From contig JAXDBW010000007.1 in assembly GCA_034678405.1 (NCBI GenBank), positions 1-12,639 on the forward strand: a stretch of DNA of 12,639 nt, in the 5' to 3' direction. A program made the position numbers and the translations under genes. Positions 6,825 to 12,639 of the stretch are shown here, one piece after another (position 1 is the first letter of the stretch; every line of letters begins with the position of its first letter). Under the pieces are notes generated by a model. It had not been told where the DNA came from and searched no databases. It worked only from the letters and a program-made list of their open reading frames with translations. The stretch is from JAXDBW01 sp034678405. Lineage in GTDB: Bacteria; Patescibacteriota; Patescibacteriia; UBA10025; JAHIVO01.

Positions 6825-7733
6825 ATGATTAAACGCTGGCACGTTTTCGTTGTCCTTATCATAGTAGCTCCCGTAACCATTGTCATATTTCAGACGATGG
6901 TTTCGGGAGGTGATAGCCGCGAGGAAAGTTCAACGAGGGGCGAATCCCGAATTATTGAGACGCCCTACTACTTTGCTAACCAGTTTCAGCGGGCGATACA
7001 TGAGGCTAACCAGCAGCCAGTGAAGCCAACTGCCGAGCCAATCCGTGCGGGGATTGTACCTCACGATATTACCCAGGGGCAGATTATTGCCAAATTTTTT
7101 TCGTTACTCCAGATACAGTCTCCCCAACGCGTTGTTATCGTTGGTCCCAACCATTTCGAGCGCGGCGGCAATCCCGTACTGACAACCGCCGCAACGTGGC
7201 GGTCGGGGATAGGTACGACACCGGCGGATCGTGATACTATCCACTGGCTTGTGGAGCAGGGGTATGCCACTGAGGATGATGGAGTGGCGCGTGATGAACA
7301 CTCAATCGCGGGCATTGTCCCGTATGTGAGCTACTATCTCCCAGCAGCTCAGGTCGTCCCACTCATATTGAAGGCTGAATTACGAATTGCTGATATCGAG
7401 CGCCTCGCGGCGGCACTCGATGTTATCGTCGATGAACATACTGTGGTTATCATGGCGGTAGATTTTTCTCATTATCTCACCTCGGATGAAGCGACACAGC
7501 ATGACACAGTAACTGAGCGAGCATTGCGAACCCTCGACTACCAGACAATATTATCGTTTGGGCCTCAGTTTAATGATTATGTTGATTCGCCACCATCGAT
7601 TGGGGTATTATTGTTTTGGCTCCAGAAGAATAAGGTTACGGGAGTAAACATTCTAGAACATACCAATTCTGGACTGCTCACTGGTGACAGGCAAAGTCCG
7701 GTGACTAGTTATTTTTCAGTGGTGTATTATTAA
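6825..7733 (+). CDS. Membrane-anchored MEMO-like (AmmeMemoRadiSam protein B family) protein
   Basis: This 302-residue protein has one N-terminal hydrophobic anchor (about 7-26) and a MEMO/LigB-fold domain from about residue 72. Family landmarks are GIVPH (H80), VIVGPNHFERGG (H110), DEHSIAGIVPY (E158, H159), VDFSHYLTSDEA (D213, H216) and the terminal SYFSVVYY strand. In MEMO proteins the His residues lie in a metal-binding pocket related to class III extradiol dioxygenases. The family Cys (C244 of human MEMO1, in a CG-rich loop) is missing: the matching loop reads DSPPSIG (254-260), and the protein has no cysteine. The anchor and lack of cysteines imply an extracytoplasmic domain. Usual partners (AMMECR1, radical SAM) are absent here. 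The ATG lies 4 nt after the A2M stop; AGAGGTGA (6802-6809) is rather distant, so translation is probably coupled. Its reaction is unknown. Confidence 0.88.
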   Translation: MIKRWHVFVVLIIVAPVTIVIFQTMVSGGDSREESSTRGESRIIETPYYFANQFQRAIHEANQQPVKPTAEPIRAGIVPHDITQGQIIAKFFSLLQIQSPQRVVIVGPNHFERGGNPVLTTAATWRSGIGTTPADRDTIHWLVEQGYATEDDGVARDEHSIAGIVPYVSYYLPAAQVVPLILKAELRIADIERLAAALDVIVDEHTVVIMAVDFSHYLTSDEATQHDTVTERALRTLDYQTILSFGPQFNDYVDSPPSIGVLLFWLQKNKVTGVNILEHTNSGLLTGDRQSPVTSYFSVVYY

Positions 7734-7806
7734 ATATGAATATCACCTATTACGTCCACGGGACGACGACGGATAATGAAACTTTATCTTTTCTTAATGT
7801 TTGATT

Positions 7807-7815
7807 TGTCATAAT
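7807..7815 (+). promoter_or_regulatory. Possible extended -10 promoter of the secreted peptidase gene
   Basis: TGTCATAAT fits the extended -10 pattern with one mismatch. An alternative reading pairs TTGTCA (7806-7811) as -35 with TACAGA (7829-7834) across 17 bp. The intergenic stretch 7734-7861 is AT-rich, has no clear intrinsic terminator, and holds no ribosome site near the ATG at 7862. Confidence 0.35.
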
Positions 7816-7861
7816 ATGGTAGATGGACTACAGAGTATGATTAATCAATAGTAGTAGACAT

Positions 7862-10800
7862 ATGGGGAAAATATTGCTTTATATTGGCATCGTCGCCTGT
7901 TTTGCCGTGCCTTCGGTAGTGCACGCCCGTACGCTGCTGCAGGCTGAGGATTATCTTGCTCCGATTAAAAATGAGATTGCTCAAACTGCTACTCTAGTGA
8001 CATGGGGGCCGGATGTGAGACTGACAAATACCAGCTCTGATTCAGAAACGCCGGATATTATTACCGATAGCGCCGGAAATATCTTTATTTTTTGGACAGA
8101 GAGCGGCCATATTTATTTGCGCAAAATGACCACAACCGGAGAGATTGTCCTCGGAGATACTGCTATTGTGGACCCTGGGACATGGGGTGGCCCCGGTAGC
8201 CCCCAGGCAGCGATTGATACCCAGGGTAATATTGATTTAGTATGGTCTGATGGTCGCGATCAACTGAATGCGACCGAAGTCTATTACAAAAAGCTAGATA
8301 GCAATGGAAATGTACTCATAGATGATAAGCGTCTGACAAATGCGAATGGCTGGTCAGGTGCTGGGCTCGGTATGGTGGTCGATCCATATGATCGGGTACA
8401 CGTAGCCTGGACAGATAGTCGGAGTGGCAGCTGGGAAGTATACTATGAGAAATTGGACAGTGATGGCACCACCCTCGTAAACGATAAGAAAGTTGCCAAT
8501 GGTATTTATAACGGTGATGGGATTATCATTGATGATGGCCTAGGCATTCATGTCATGTACAGCGCCCCCGTGGCAGGCAAGTATCACGTATTCGACCAGA
8601 TGATATTTTATAATGGGGCACTGAATGGATCTCCCATTCTGATCCCCAGCACATCCGACCAGGATGACTTAGCCACCGTTTTTTTTGATGCGCTGGCGTA
8701 CAACATTCACGTGGTCCGCATCGGCTATATGACTGACGGTCAGAAGGGCCTTGTCTTCTATGTCATGGACCGACTAGGAAACCAGGTGACTGCACCAGTG
8801 GAGCTGTTTCGACAAAGTGATGGGATTACTGACATTAGTATCGCGGTTGACAGCAGTCATAATTCCCACCTAGTTTGGCTCGACGTTGAGGGAGGGGCAT
8901 ATGAACTATTCTATATGCAGGTAGACATCTCTGGGACAATTCTGCAGGGCCCCGAGAAGATTACCAACGATCCTGCGTATTCATCCCAGACCAGTATGGC
9001 ACAGGACGCTGCCGGAAATCTCCACTTAGTGTGGCGTGATATGCGGGACGGGAACAGTGAAATCTATTACAAAGGCACGGCTGTCTGGCCGGCGCGGATA
9101 TATGGCGCGGTGACTGACTCCTCATCCGGCAGTCCGATAGTCGATACCACCGTGATGCTGCAGCAGGGCGGACTGATTATCGACGGTACGATGACGGATA
9201 CGGCCGGGCAGTATGTGTTTACCGATCTCGCGGATGGTACATATGATGTAGTCTACGAGAAAAATGGGTATCTCGATCAGACGGCAAGCGGCATCGCAGT
9301 CGCTGATGGTGATCAAATAGTGCGTGATATCTCGCTGGTCCCGGCAGATTCACCCAATGTTTATATCGACCATATCGATGTCACTCAGGCCGTTGCATCC
9401 GACAAATTAGTTGCCGATAAATTCACCTATGTTCGCGCCTTTCCGGGCATTGACAATCTCGACCACCTGAATTTCGTGACGGCCACTCTGACAGCAACCA
9501 AGGACGGCCAGCCGTATCCAATCGAGCACGATCTGTCTCTGGCTGATATCCGGTCATCATACAGTGAGTCAGAGCGAGCCAGATCAGAGAACGCCTTTGA
9601 CTTCCGGCTGGGAGAGCTGCCTGAAGGGCAGTACGAGTTTACTGTAACTATCAATGTGCCAGGCTGGGTGAATGATGTGAATCCAGCTGATAATGCTGCG
9701 ACCAAAGCTGTCAACCTCGTCACCATCCCCGGGCCCAAGATAATCAGTGTGCCGATCATGTACCAGGGCGAGGGTCCAGATGAAAGTCAGATGCAGACAG
9801 CCGATAATTTATTTAAGAAGATTTTTCCATACTCCGATTATACATTTGAGCCAGAGTCGGGATTTCGGCTGGACATGACGTGCGATCCTAGTGCTGGAGA
9901 TTGTTTTTATGAAACGTTATCAAGTAGGCTCGGAGCTTTATTGCGAGCCTATAATCGAATGAATGCAAATGAGAAAGCGGATTATATAATGGGATTTGGA
10001 GGCGAGGGGAGGTTAAAGGAGGTCGGAATATCTTGGCCCTATGCAAACTCAATGGTTATTCAGACGCTAAACAACAATGGCCACTATTTAATAGATCAGT
10101 TATTCTCACACGAATTTACCCACCAATATAAAATTTGGCCATTTTCAACTAGCGGGTGTGGCAGCTGTATTGCTGAGGGCAGCTGTCAATTAATTTGTGA
10201 GAATTATCAGGCTTTTGGTACCCCAGGACGCAACATTGTTGAAATTGACGGGCCATTTGATACAATGGCCGGCATTACTGCCTTTATGAACAGACGCCAT
10301 ATGTTTATAGGGCAGGATACTTATGGCCCGCAGCAGCGAGTCACCATAATGGGACAAACAACCGATAAAATAGATAATCCATTTCCCCAATTTTTTAACT
10401 CAGAGGATTACTGGATAGAGAAATTTGATTATGAGTACATATTTGATGCTGAGTATGCACAGCAGATGACAAAATCAATACAGAACACTCTCAGTGGAGA
10501 TCACATCGACATCAGTGGGATTATCCATCAGGATGATAGTGTGGAACTTAATCCGTGGTACATAGATACCGGACAATACACTCCTACACCATCAGATTCA
10601 GACGGAGAATACGCCATCCAGCTCAGCGATGGCTCGTCAGTACTGTACGAGCAGCAGTTTGACTTGAGTCCTGCTGCTGACGCGGGCGATGAAAGTCTCG
10701 GGCCATTTGCCTTTTACATACCATGGCAAACAGATACGAATACCGTGAACGTCCTCCATGATGGTCAGGTCATAGCCAGCCGGTCTCTCTCTACCCATGC

Positions 10801-11848
10801 GCCGTCAGTCACCATGCTCAGTCCAAATGGCGGTGAGACTATCAATGGCCAGACGACTATCAGCTGGACGGGCAGTGACGTGGATAATGATGATCTGACA
10901 TATACACTCTACTACAGTGCTGACGACGGCGCATCCTGGGACGTCATCCTGTCAGACTATGCTCAGACCAGCTATGATTGGGATACCAGCCTGGTTGGCG
11001 GATGCGTTATGTGCCGCATCATGGTCGAGGGGAGTGATGGTATGCGATCGGATACTGATATGTCCGATGGCTCATTTGCGGTTGACATGAAAGCGCCTAC
11101 CGCCCATGTCACCAGTCCGGCAGATGGTGGGTCACTTAATGAATCTGATCTCACGGTGCTGCAGGGATATGGGTACGACCCGGAGGATGGGTATATTGAT
11201 ACGGCAAATCTGTCATGGACATCCGACATTGATGGAGCGCTGGGTACGGGCGATGTGCTGGATGTGCAGCTTTCTACCGGCACCCATACGATCACCCTAG
11301 CTGCTACTGACAGCGACAGCAACGTCGCTACTGACCAGATAACCGTGACCGTCATGGCTGACGCGGATGCTGACGGCATGCCCGATGAGTGGGAGACTAC
11401 CCACGGCTTGAATCCTAATTTCGATGACAGCCGACTTGATCCTGACCAGGACGGCGCCACGAATATTGATGAATATTCTACGGACACTGATCCGCTGGCG
11501 TGGAATCCTATACTCCAGGAGCTGCCAGACCGGTCGATCGGCGAGCGTCAGACACTGCGCATCGCGCCCAGCGTCATTAGTAATCCGCAAGCAAATCCCG
11601 TACAATACAGTATAGACTCATCACTTTTCGCCTGGGATGGCCAGTACTTCGGTTGGCCTGTCAGCCCGATCCAGAGCGGATACTATACCTTTACCGTCAC
11701 CGCCGAGCATAATGGTGACACTGACACAGAAACATTCACCGTGACCGTCAATAACACCTGCCGCGACTTCAATAAAGACCTCTGGAAGTGGGACTGTGAG
11801 CTGAATATCATTGAGCAGTCATCAGAACCACAAACAAATTATTACTAA
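7862..11848 (+). CDS. Secreted multidomain protein with gluzincin-like metallopeptidase module
   Basis: This 1,328-residue protein starts with a signal peptide (hydrophobic 4-20, likely cut after VHA at 22). Domains in order are: (1) residues about 45-405, propeller-like repeats with recurring D-x-x-G-N-hydrophobic-VW-x-D, e.g. DTQGNIDLVWSDGRD and DAAGNLHLVWRDMRDGNSEIYY; (2) 411-494, carboxypeptidase-regulatory-like beta-sandwich (YGAVTDSSSGSPI, DTAGQYVFTDLADGTYDV); (3) about 498-620, a CARDB-like adhesin sandwich; (4) about 625-875, a zinc-peptidase-like module with HEFTH (750-754), then 17 residues to E772 in IAEG, matching a gluzincin HExxH...E layout; (5) about 895-1075, Ig/FnIII-like domains with SPNGGETINGQTTISW; (6) a second Ig-like domain; (7) 1165-1212, a type-3 calcium-binding repeat (DADADGMPDEW, LDPDQDGATNIDEY); (8) a final Ig-like domain. 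No sorting signal or C-terminal anchor is seen. Peptidase activity is inferred, and I cannot name the peptidase family. Confidence 0.92.
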   Translation: MGKILLYIGIVACFAVPSVVHARTLLQAEDYLAPIKNEIAQTATLVTWGPDVRLTNTSSDSETPDIITDSAGNIFIFWTESGHIYLRKMTTTGEIVLGDTAIVDPGTWGGPGSPQAAIDTQGNIDLVWSDGRDQLNATEVYYKKLDSNGNVLIDDKRLTNANGWSGAGLGMVVDPYDRVHVAWTDSRSGSWEVYYEKLDSDGTTLVNDKKVANGIYNGDGIIIDDGLGIHVMYSAPVAGKYHVFDQMIFYNGALNGSPILIPSTSDQDDLATVFFDALAYNIHVVRIGYMTDGQKGLVFYVMDRLGNQVTAPVELFRQSDGITDISIAVDSSHNSHLVWLDVEGGAYELFYMQVDISGTILQGPEKITNDPAYSSQTSMAQDAAGNLHLVWRDMRDGNSEIYYKGTAVWPARIYGAVTDSSSGSPIVDTTVMLQQGGLIIDGTMTDTAGQYVFTDLADGTYDVVYEKNGYLDQTASGIAVADGDQIVRDISLVPADSPNVYIDHIDVTQAVASDKLVADKFTYVRAFPGIDNLDHLNFVTATLTATKDGQPYPIEHDLSLADIRSSYSESERARSENAFDFRLGELPEGQYEFTVTINVPGWVNDVNPADNAATKAVNLVTIPGPKIISVPIMYQGEGPDESQMQTADNLFKKIFPYSDYTFEPESGFRLDMTCDPSAGDCFYETLSSRLGALLRAYNRMNANEKADYIMGFGGEGRLKEVGISWPYANSMVIQTLNNNGHYLIDQLFSHEFTHQYKIWPFSTSGCGSCIAEGSCQLICENYQAFGTPGRNIVEIDGPFDTMAGITAFMNRRHMFIGQDTYGPQQRVTIMGQTTDKIDNPFPQFFNSEDYWIEKFDYEYIFDAEYAQQMTKSIQNTLSGDHIDISGIIHQDDSVELNPWYIDTGQYTPTPSDSDGEYAIQLSDGSSVLYEQQFDLSPAADAGDESLGPFAFYIPWQTDTNTVNVLHDGQVIASRSLSTHAPSVTMLSPNGGETINGQTTISWTGSDVDNDDLTYTLYYSADDGASWDVILSDYAQTSYDWDTSLVGGCVMCRIMVEGSDGMRSDTDMSDGSFAVDMKAPTAHVTSPADGGSLNESDLTVLQGYGYDPEDGYIDTANLSWTSDIDGALGTGDVLDVQLSTGTHTITLAATDSDSNVATDQITVTVMADADADGMPDEWETTHGLNPNFDDSRLDPDQDGATNIDEYSTDTDPLAWNPILQELPDRSIGERQTLRIAPSVISNPQANPVQYSIDSSLFAWDGQYFGWPVSPIQSGYYTFTVTAEHNGDTDTETFTVTVNNTCRDFNKDLWKWDCELNIIEQSSEPQTNYY
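7994..9076 (+). repeat. Propeller-like repeat region of the secreted protein
   Basis: At least five divergent copies of a blade motif (acidic, then GN or equivalent, hydrophobic pair, VW or FW, then D or E) occur at residues about 69-80, 119-130, 174-185, 330-341 and 382-393. Most are followed by a YYxKLDSxG-type strand. Spacing of roughly 45-60 residues between copies suits a six- or seven-bladed beta-propeller, with weaker blades between the clear ones. Such folds usually bind ligands or glycans. Confidence 0.6.
9719..10486 (+). other. Gluzincin-like zinc peptidase module
   Basis: This covers residues about 620-875 of the secreted protein. H750, E751 and H754 form HExxH. E772 follows after 17 residues in IAEGSCQ, the position expected for the third zinc ligand in gluzincins. 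Six cysteines (674, 681, 766, 769, 775, 779) flank the site and probably form disulfides. DTMAG at 800-804 could be an equivalent of a Met-turn. The stretch is AT-richer than its flanks: by hand count 20 of 60 bases are G/C in 10081-10140, against 35 of 60 in 11221-11280. Confidence 0.7.
11354..11497 (+). other. Thrombospondin type-3-like calcium-binding repeat
   Basis: Residues 1165-1212 of the secreted protein contain two Asp-rich loops, DADADGMPDEW and LDPDQDGATNIDEY, joined by HGLNPN. This is the typical bacterial type-3 repeat unit that binds Ca2+ and stiffens linkers in exported proteins. Confidence 0.85.
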
Positions 11849-11854
11849 CTATAT

Positions 11855-11860
11855 AGGAGG
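11855..11860 (+). promoter_or_regulatory. Ribosome binding site AGGAGG deciding the next start
   Basis: AGGAGG lies 7 nt before the ATG at 11868. It selects this ATG over the in-frame upstream ATG at 11811, which sits inside the preceding gene and would place a polar stretch before the membrane anchor. Confidence 0.85.
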
Positions 11861-11867
11861 GAAAAAT

Positions 11868-12473
11868 ATGAGAAAAAAATATCTATTATTTGCTGTCCTT
11901 TTCGTATTTTTAGTAGTAGGGGCGTATGTCGTGTATATAACCTACTTTTCAGAGTCAGAAGTACCGCCGCTTGCCGAGGACTACGTAGCTGATGGCCGAG
12001 CCTTAAGTCCGAGTTTTTGGACTGAATGCCCCGGGGATATTTGTCAGGACCCAGATACTGAGGGCTTAATGAATTGCTGTACAGAGCGGGATGCAATAGA
12101 AAGTTCTGATCCTCAAAAATGTACAGAGATTACCGATGATCGAGTGCGCTCCAATTGTTATGCAGTAGCGTCGTGGGCACATGTTGAGAATTGCTTAGAG
12201 TATAAAAATGAAAGCGATGTCGATTGTGGTTTGCAGACAACCGTTCTCGCAGCATACAGCCGAGATAGTGAGGAAGAAGAATTGTGGCGATGGTGTTTAC
12301 AAATTCCGTCATATATAGAAACCGGGGCAACATATGATAGCGCTGAGCACTGTCTCGCTGGCGCTGCCTACTATGAAAAAGATCCGTCTATCTGTGATAA
12401 TTTGAACACTGAGGAGCAAAGCGCGGCGTGCAAAAATGCAGCAGAGTACCTGATAGAAATGCTAGACGATTAG
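11868..12473 (+). CDS. Membrane-anchored cysteine-rich surface protein
   Basis: This 201-residue protein has a basic start (MRKK), one hydrophobic anchor (about 5-26) and an acidic extracytoplasmic domain with twelve cysteines: 54, 59, 70, 71, 85, 97, 109, 120, 143, 162, 176 and 188. Two C-x11-C units, 85/97 (CTEITDDRVRSNC) and 176/188 (CDNLNTEEQSAAC), look like copies of one alpha-helical disulfide repeat, with 109/120 and 143/162 as looser versions. The even number of cysteines and their export suggest six disulfides. I recognise no enzyme motif; binding or structural roles are possible. The start at 11868 is fixed by AGGAGG. The gene begins 19 nt after the secreted peptidase gene and is probably in its operon. 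The next gene starts 26 nt after its stop. Base composition is AT-richer than that of the A2M gene. Confidence 0.85.
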   Translation: MRKKYLLFAVLFVFLVVGAYVVYITYFSESEVPPLAEDYVADGRALSPSFWTECPGDICQDPDTEGLMNCCTERDAIESSDPQKCTEITDDRVRSNCYAVASWAHVENCLEYKNESDVDCGLQTTVLAAYSRDSEEEELWRWCLQIPSYIETGATYDSAEHCLAGAAYYEKDPSICDNLNTEEQSAACKNAAEYLIEMLDD

Positions 12474-12499
12474 CCAGTTTTTGATTTAGAGGAAATAAT

Positions 12500-12639
12500 A
12501 TGAGGAGAAAAATAACAATTGTCGGAGCATTGTTGCTCTGTGCCATACTATTAACGAGCGCTTCTTATTTCATCCGTATTGAGCGAGATTGTTTTTACGC
12601 ACACGGCTGGCCGATTTCGATGAATAATGAAATTAAGAC
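12500..12639 (+). CDS. Start of another membrane-anchored protein (cut by window end)
   Basis: Only the first 46 codons are present. The product begins MRRK, followed by a hydrophobic segment (about 5-22) and then an extracytoplasmic stretch containing ERDCFYAHGWP. Cys14 lies within the hydrophobic core (LLLC) and does not fit a lipobox well, so an uncleaved anchor or a signal peptide cut near TSA is likelier. GAGG at 12488-12491 supports the ATG at 12500. The layout (basic start, single anchor, exported cysteine) resembles the preceding cysteine-rich protein. The family cannot be told from this fragment. Confidence 0.7.
   Translation, partial: MRRKITIVGALLLCAILLTSASYFIRIERDCFYAHGWPISMNNEIK

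Noticed and set aside
7753..7765. CGTCC/GGACG hairpin as terminator of the A2M-MEMO operon
   Set aside because: The stem has only 5 bp with a 3-nt loop and no T-tract directly after it.
10016..10023. AAGGAGGT inside the secreted protein gene as an internal translation start
   Set aside because: The nearest ATG (10041) is out of frame and the in-frame ATG (10052) is 28 nt away; the frame runs through without a break.
10972..11487. 171-residue minus-strand frame opposite the Ig-like and type-3 repeats
   Set aside because: Its low-complexity Ser/Val-rich translation mirrors the Asp/Thr-rich plus-strand codons; there is no ribosome site or domain.
11811..11867. Upstream in-frame ATG for the cysteine-rich protein
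   Set aside because: It lies inside the preceding gene and adds a polar stretch before the membrane anchor; ATG 11868 has AGGAGG 7 nt before it.
1..12639. tRNA, rRNA, tmRNA, RNase P RNA, CRISPR array, insertion sequence
   Set aside because: I looked for their signature sequences and repeat patterns on both strands and found none.

Overview
The window carries eight genes, all on the + strand. It uses the standard genetic code: the two giant reading frames (1,749 and 1,328 codons) run without any in-frame UGA. Shine-Dalgarno sites and bacterial -10 elements are readable. The giant proteins are exported and multidomain, with N-terminal membrane or signal segments, and composition is near 50% GC with AT-richer patches. 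This style, small cytosolic genes next to very large surface proteins, fits a candidate-phyla (Patescibacteria-like) or other environmental bacterium. That placement is inference: no ribosomal or other marker gene is present.

Region 1 (1-1513) holds small genes. A Nudix hydrolase (33-485) and a YggU/DUF167 protein (491-766) form a tight pair that may start as a leaderless mRNA. A separate small transcription unit follows: an extended -10 inside an inverted repeat, a consensus ribosome site, a 49-residue CxxC peptide (871-1020), and two hairpins, the second a strong intrinsic terminator. Next is a 119-residue four-helix membrane protein (1154-1513) with its own promoter.

Region 2 (1514-7733) is the centrepiece. 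It is a two-gene operon of a 1,749-residue bacterial alpha-2-macroglobulin (A2M) and, 4 nt downstream, a membrane-anchored MEMO/LigB-fold protein. A complete 129-residue Hint (intein-like, autoprocessing) domain sits in the A2M between the macroglobulin domains and the conserved central A2M domain, which is the place of the protease-bait region. The Hint Cys1 is the only cysteine in the whole protein. The A2M thioester motif CxEQ is degenerate (RVEQ), and the residue after the Hint Asn is Glu rather than Cys/Ser/Thr. I infer an A2M whose bait is a self-cleaving or self-splicing element and which has lost covalent thioester trapping.

Region 3 (7734-12639) is a likely operon of exported proteins. 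The first is a 1,328-residue secreted protein with a beta-propeller-like repeat region, a carboxypeptidase-regulatory-like domain, a gluzincin-like metallopeptidase module (HEFTH-x17-E), Ig-like domains and a calcium-binding type-3 repeat. The second is a 201-residue anchored protein with twelve cysteines. The third is the start of another anchored protein cut by the window edge.

The A2M, the MEMO-like protein, the putative protease and the cysteine-rich protein all appear to act outside the cytoplasm, so most of the window looks like cell-surface machinery.
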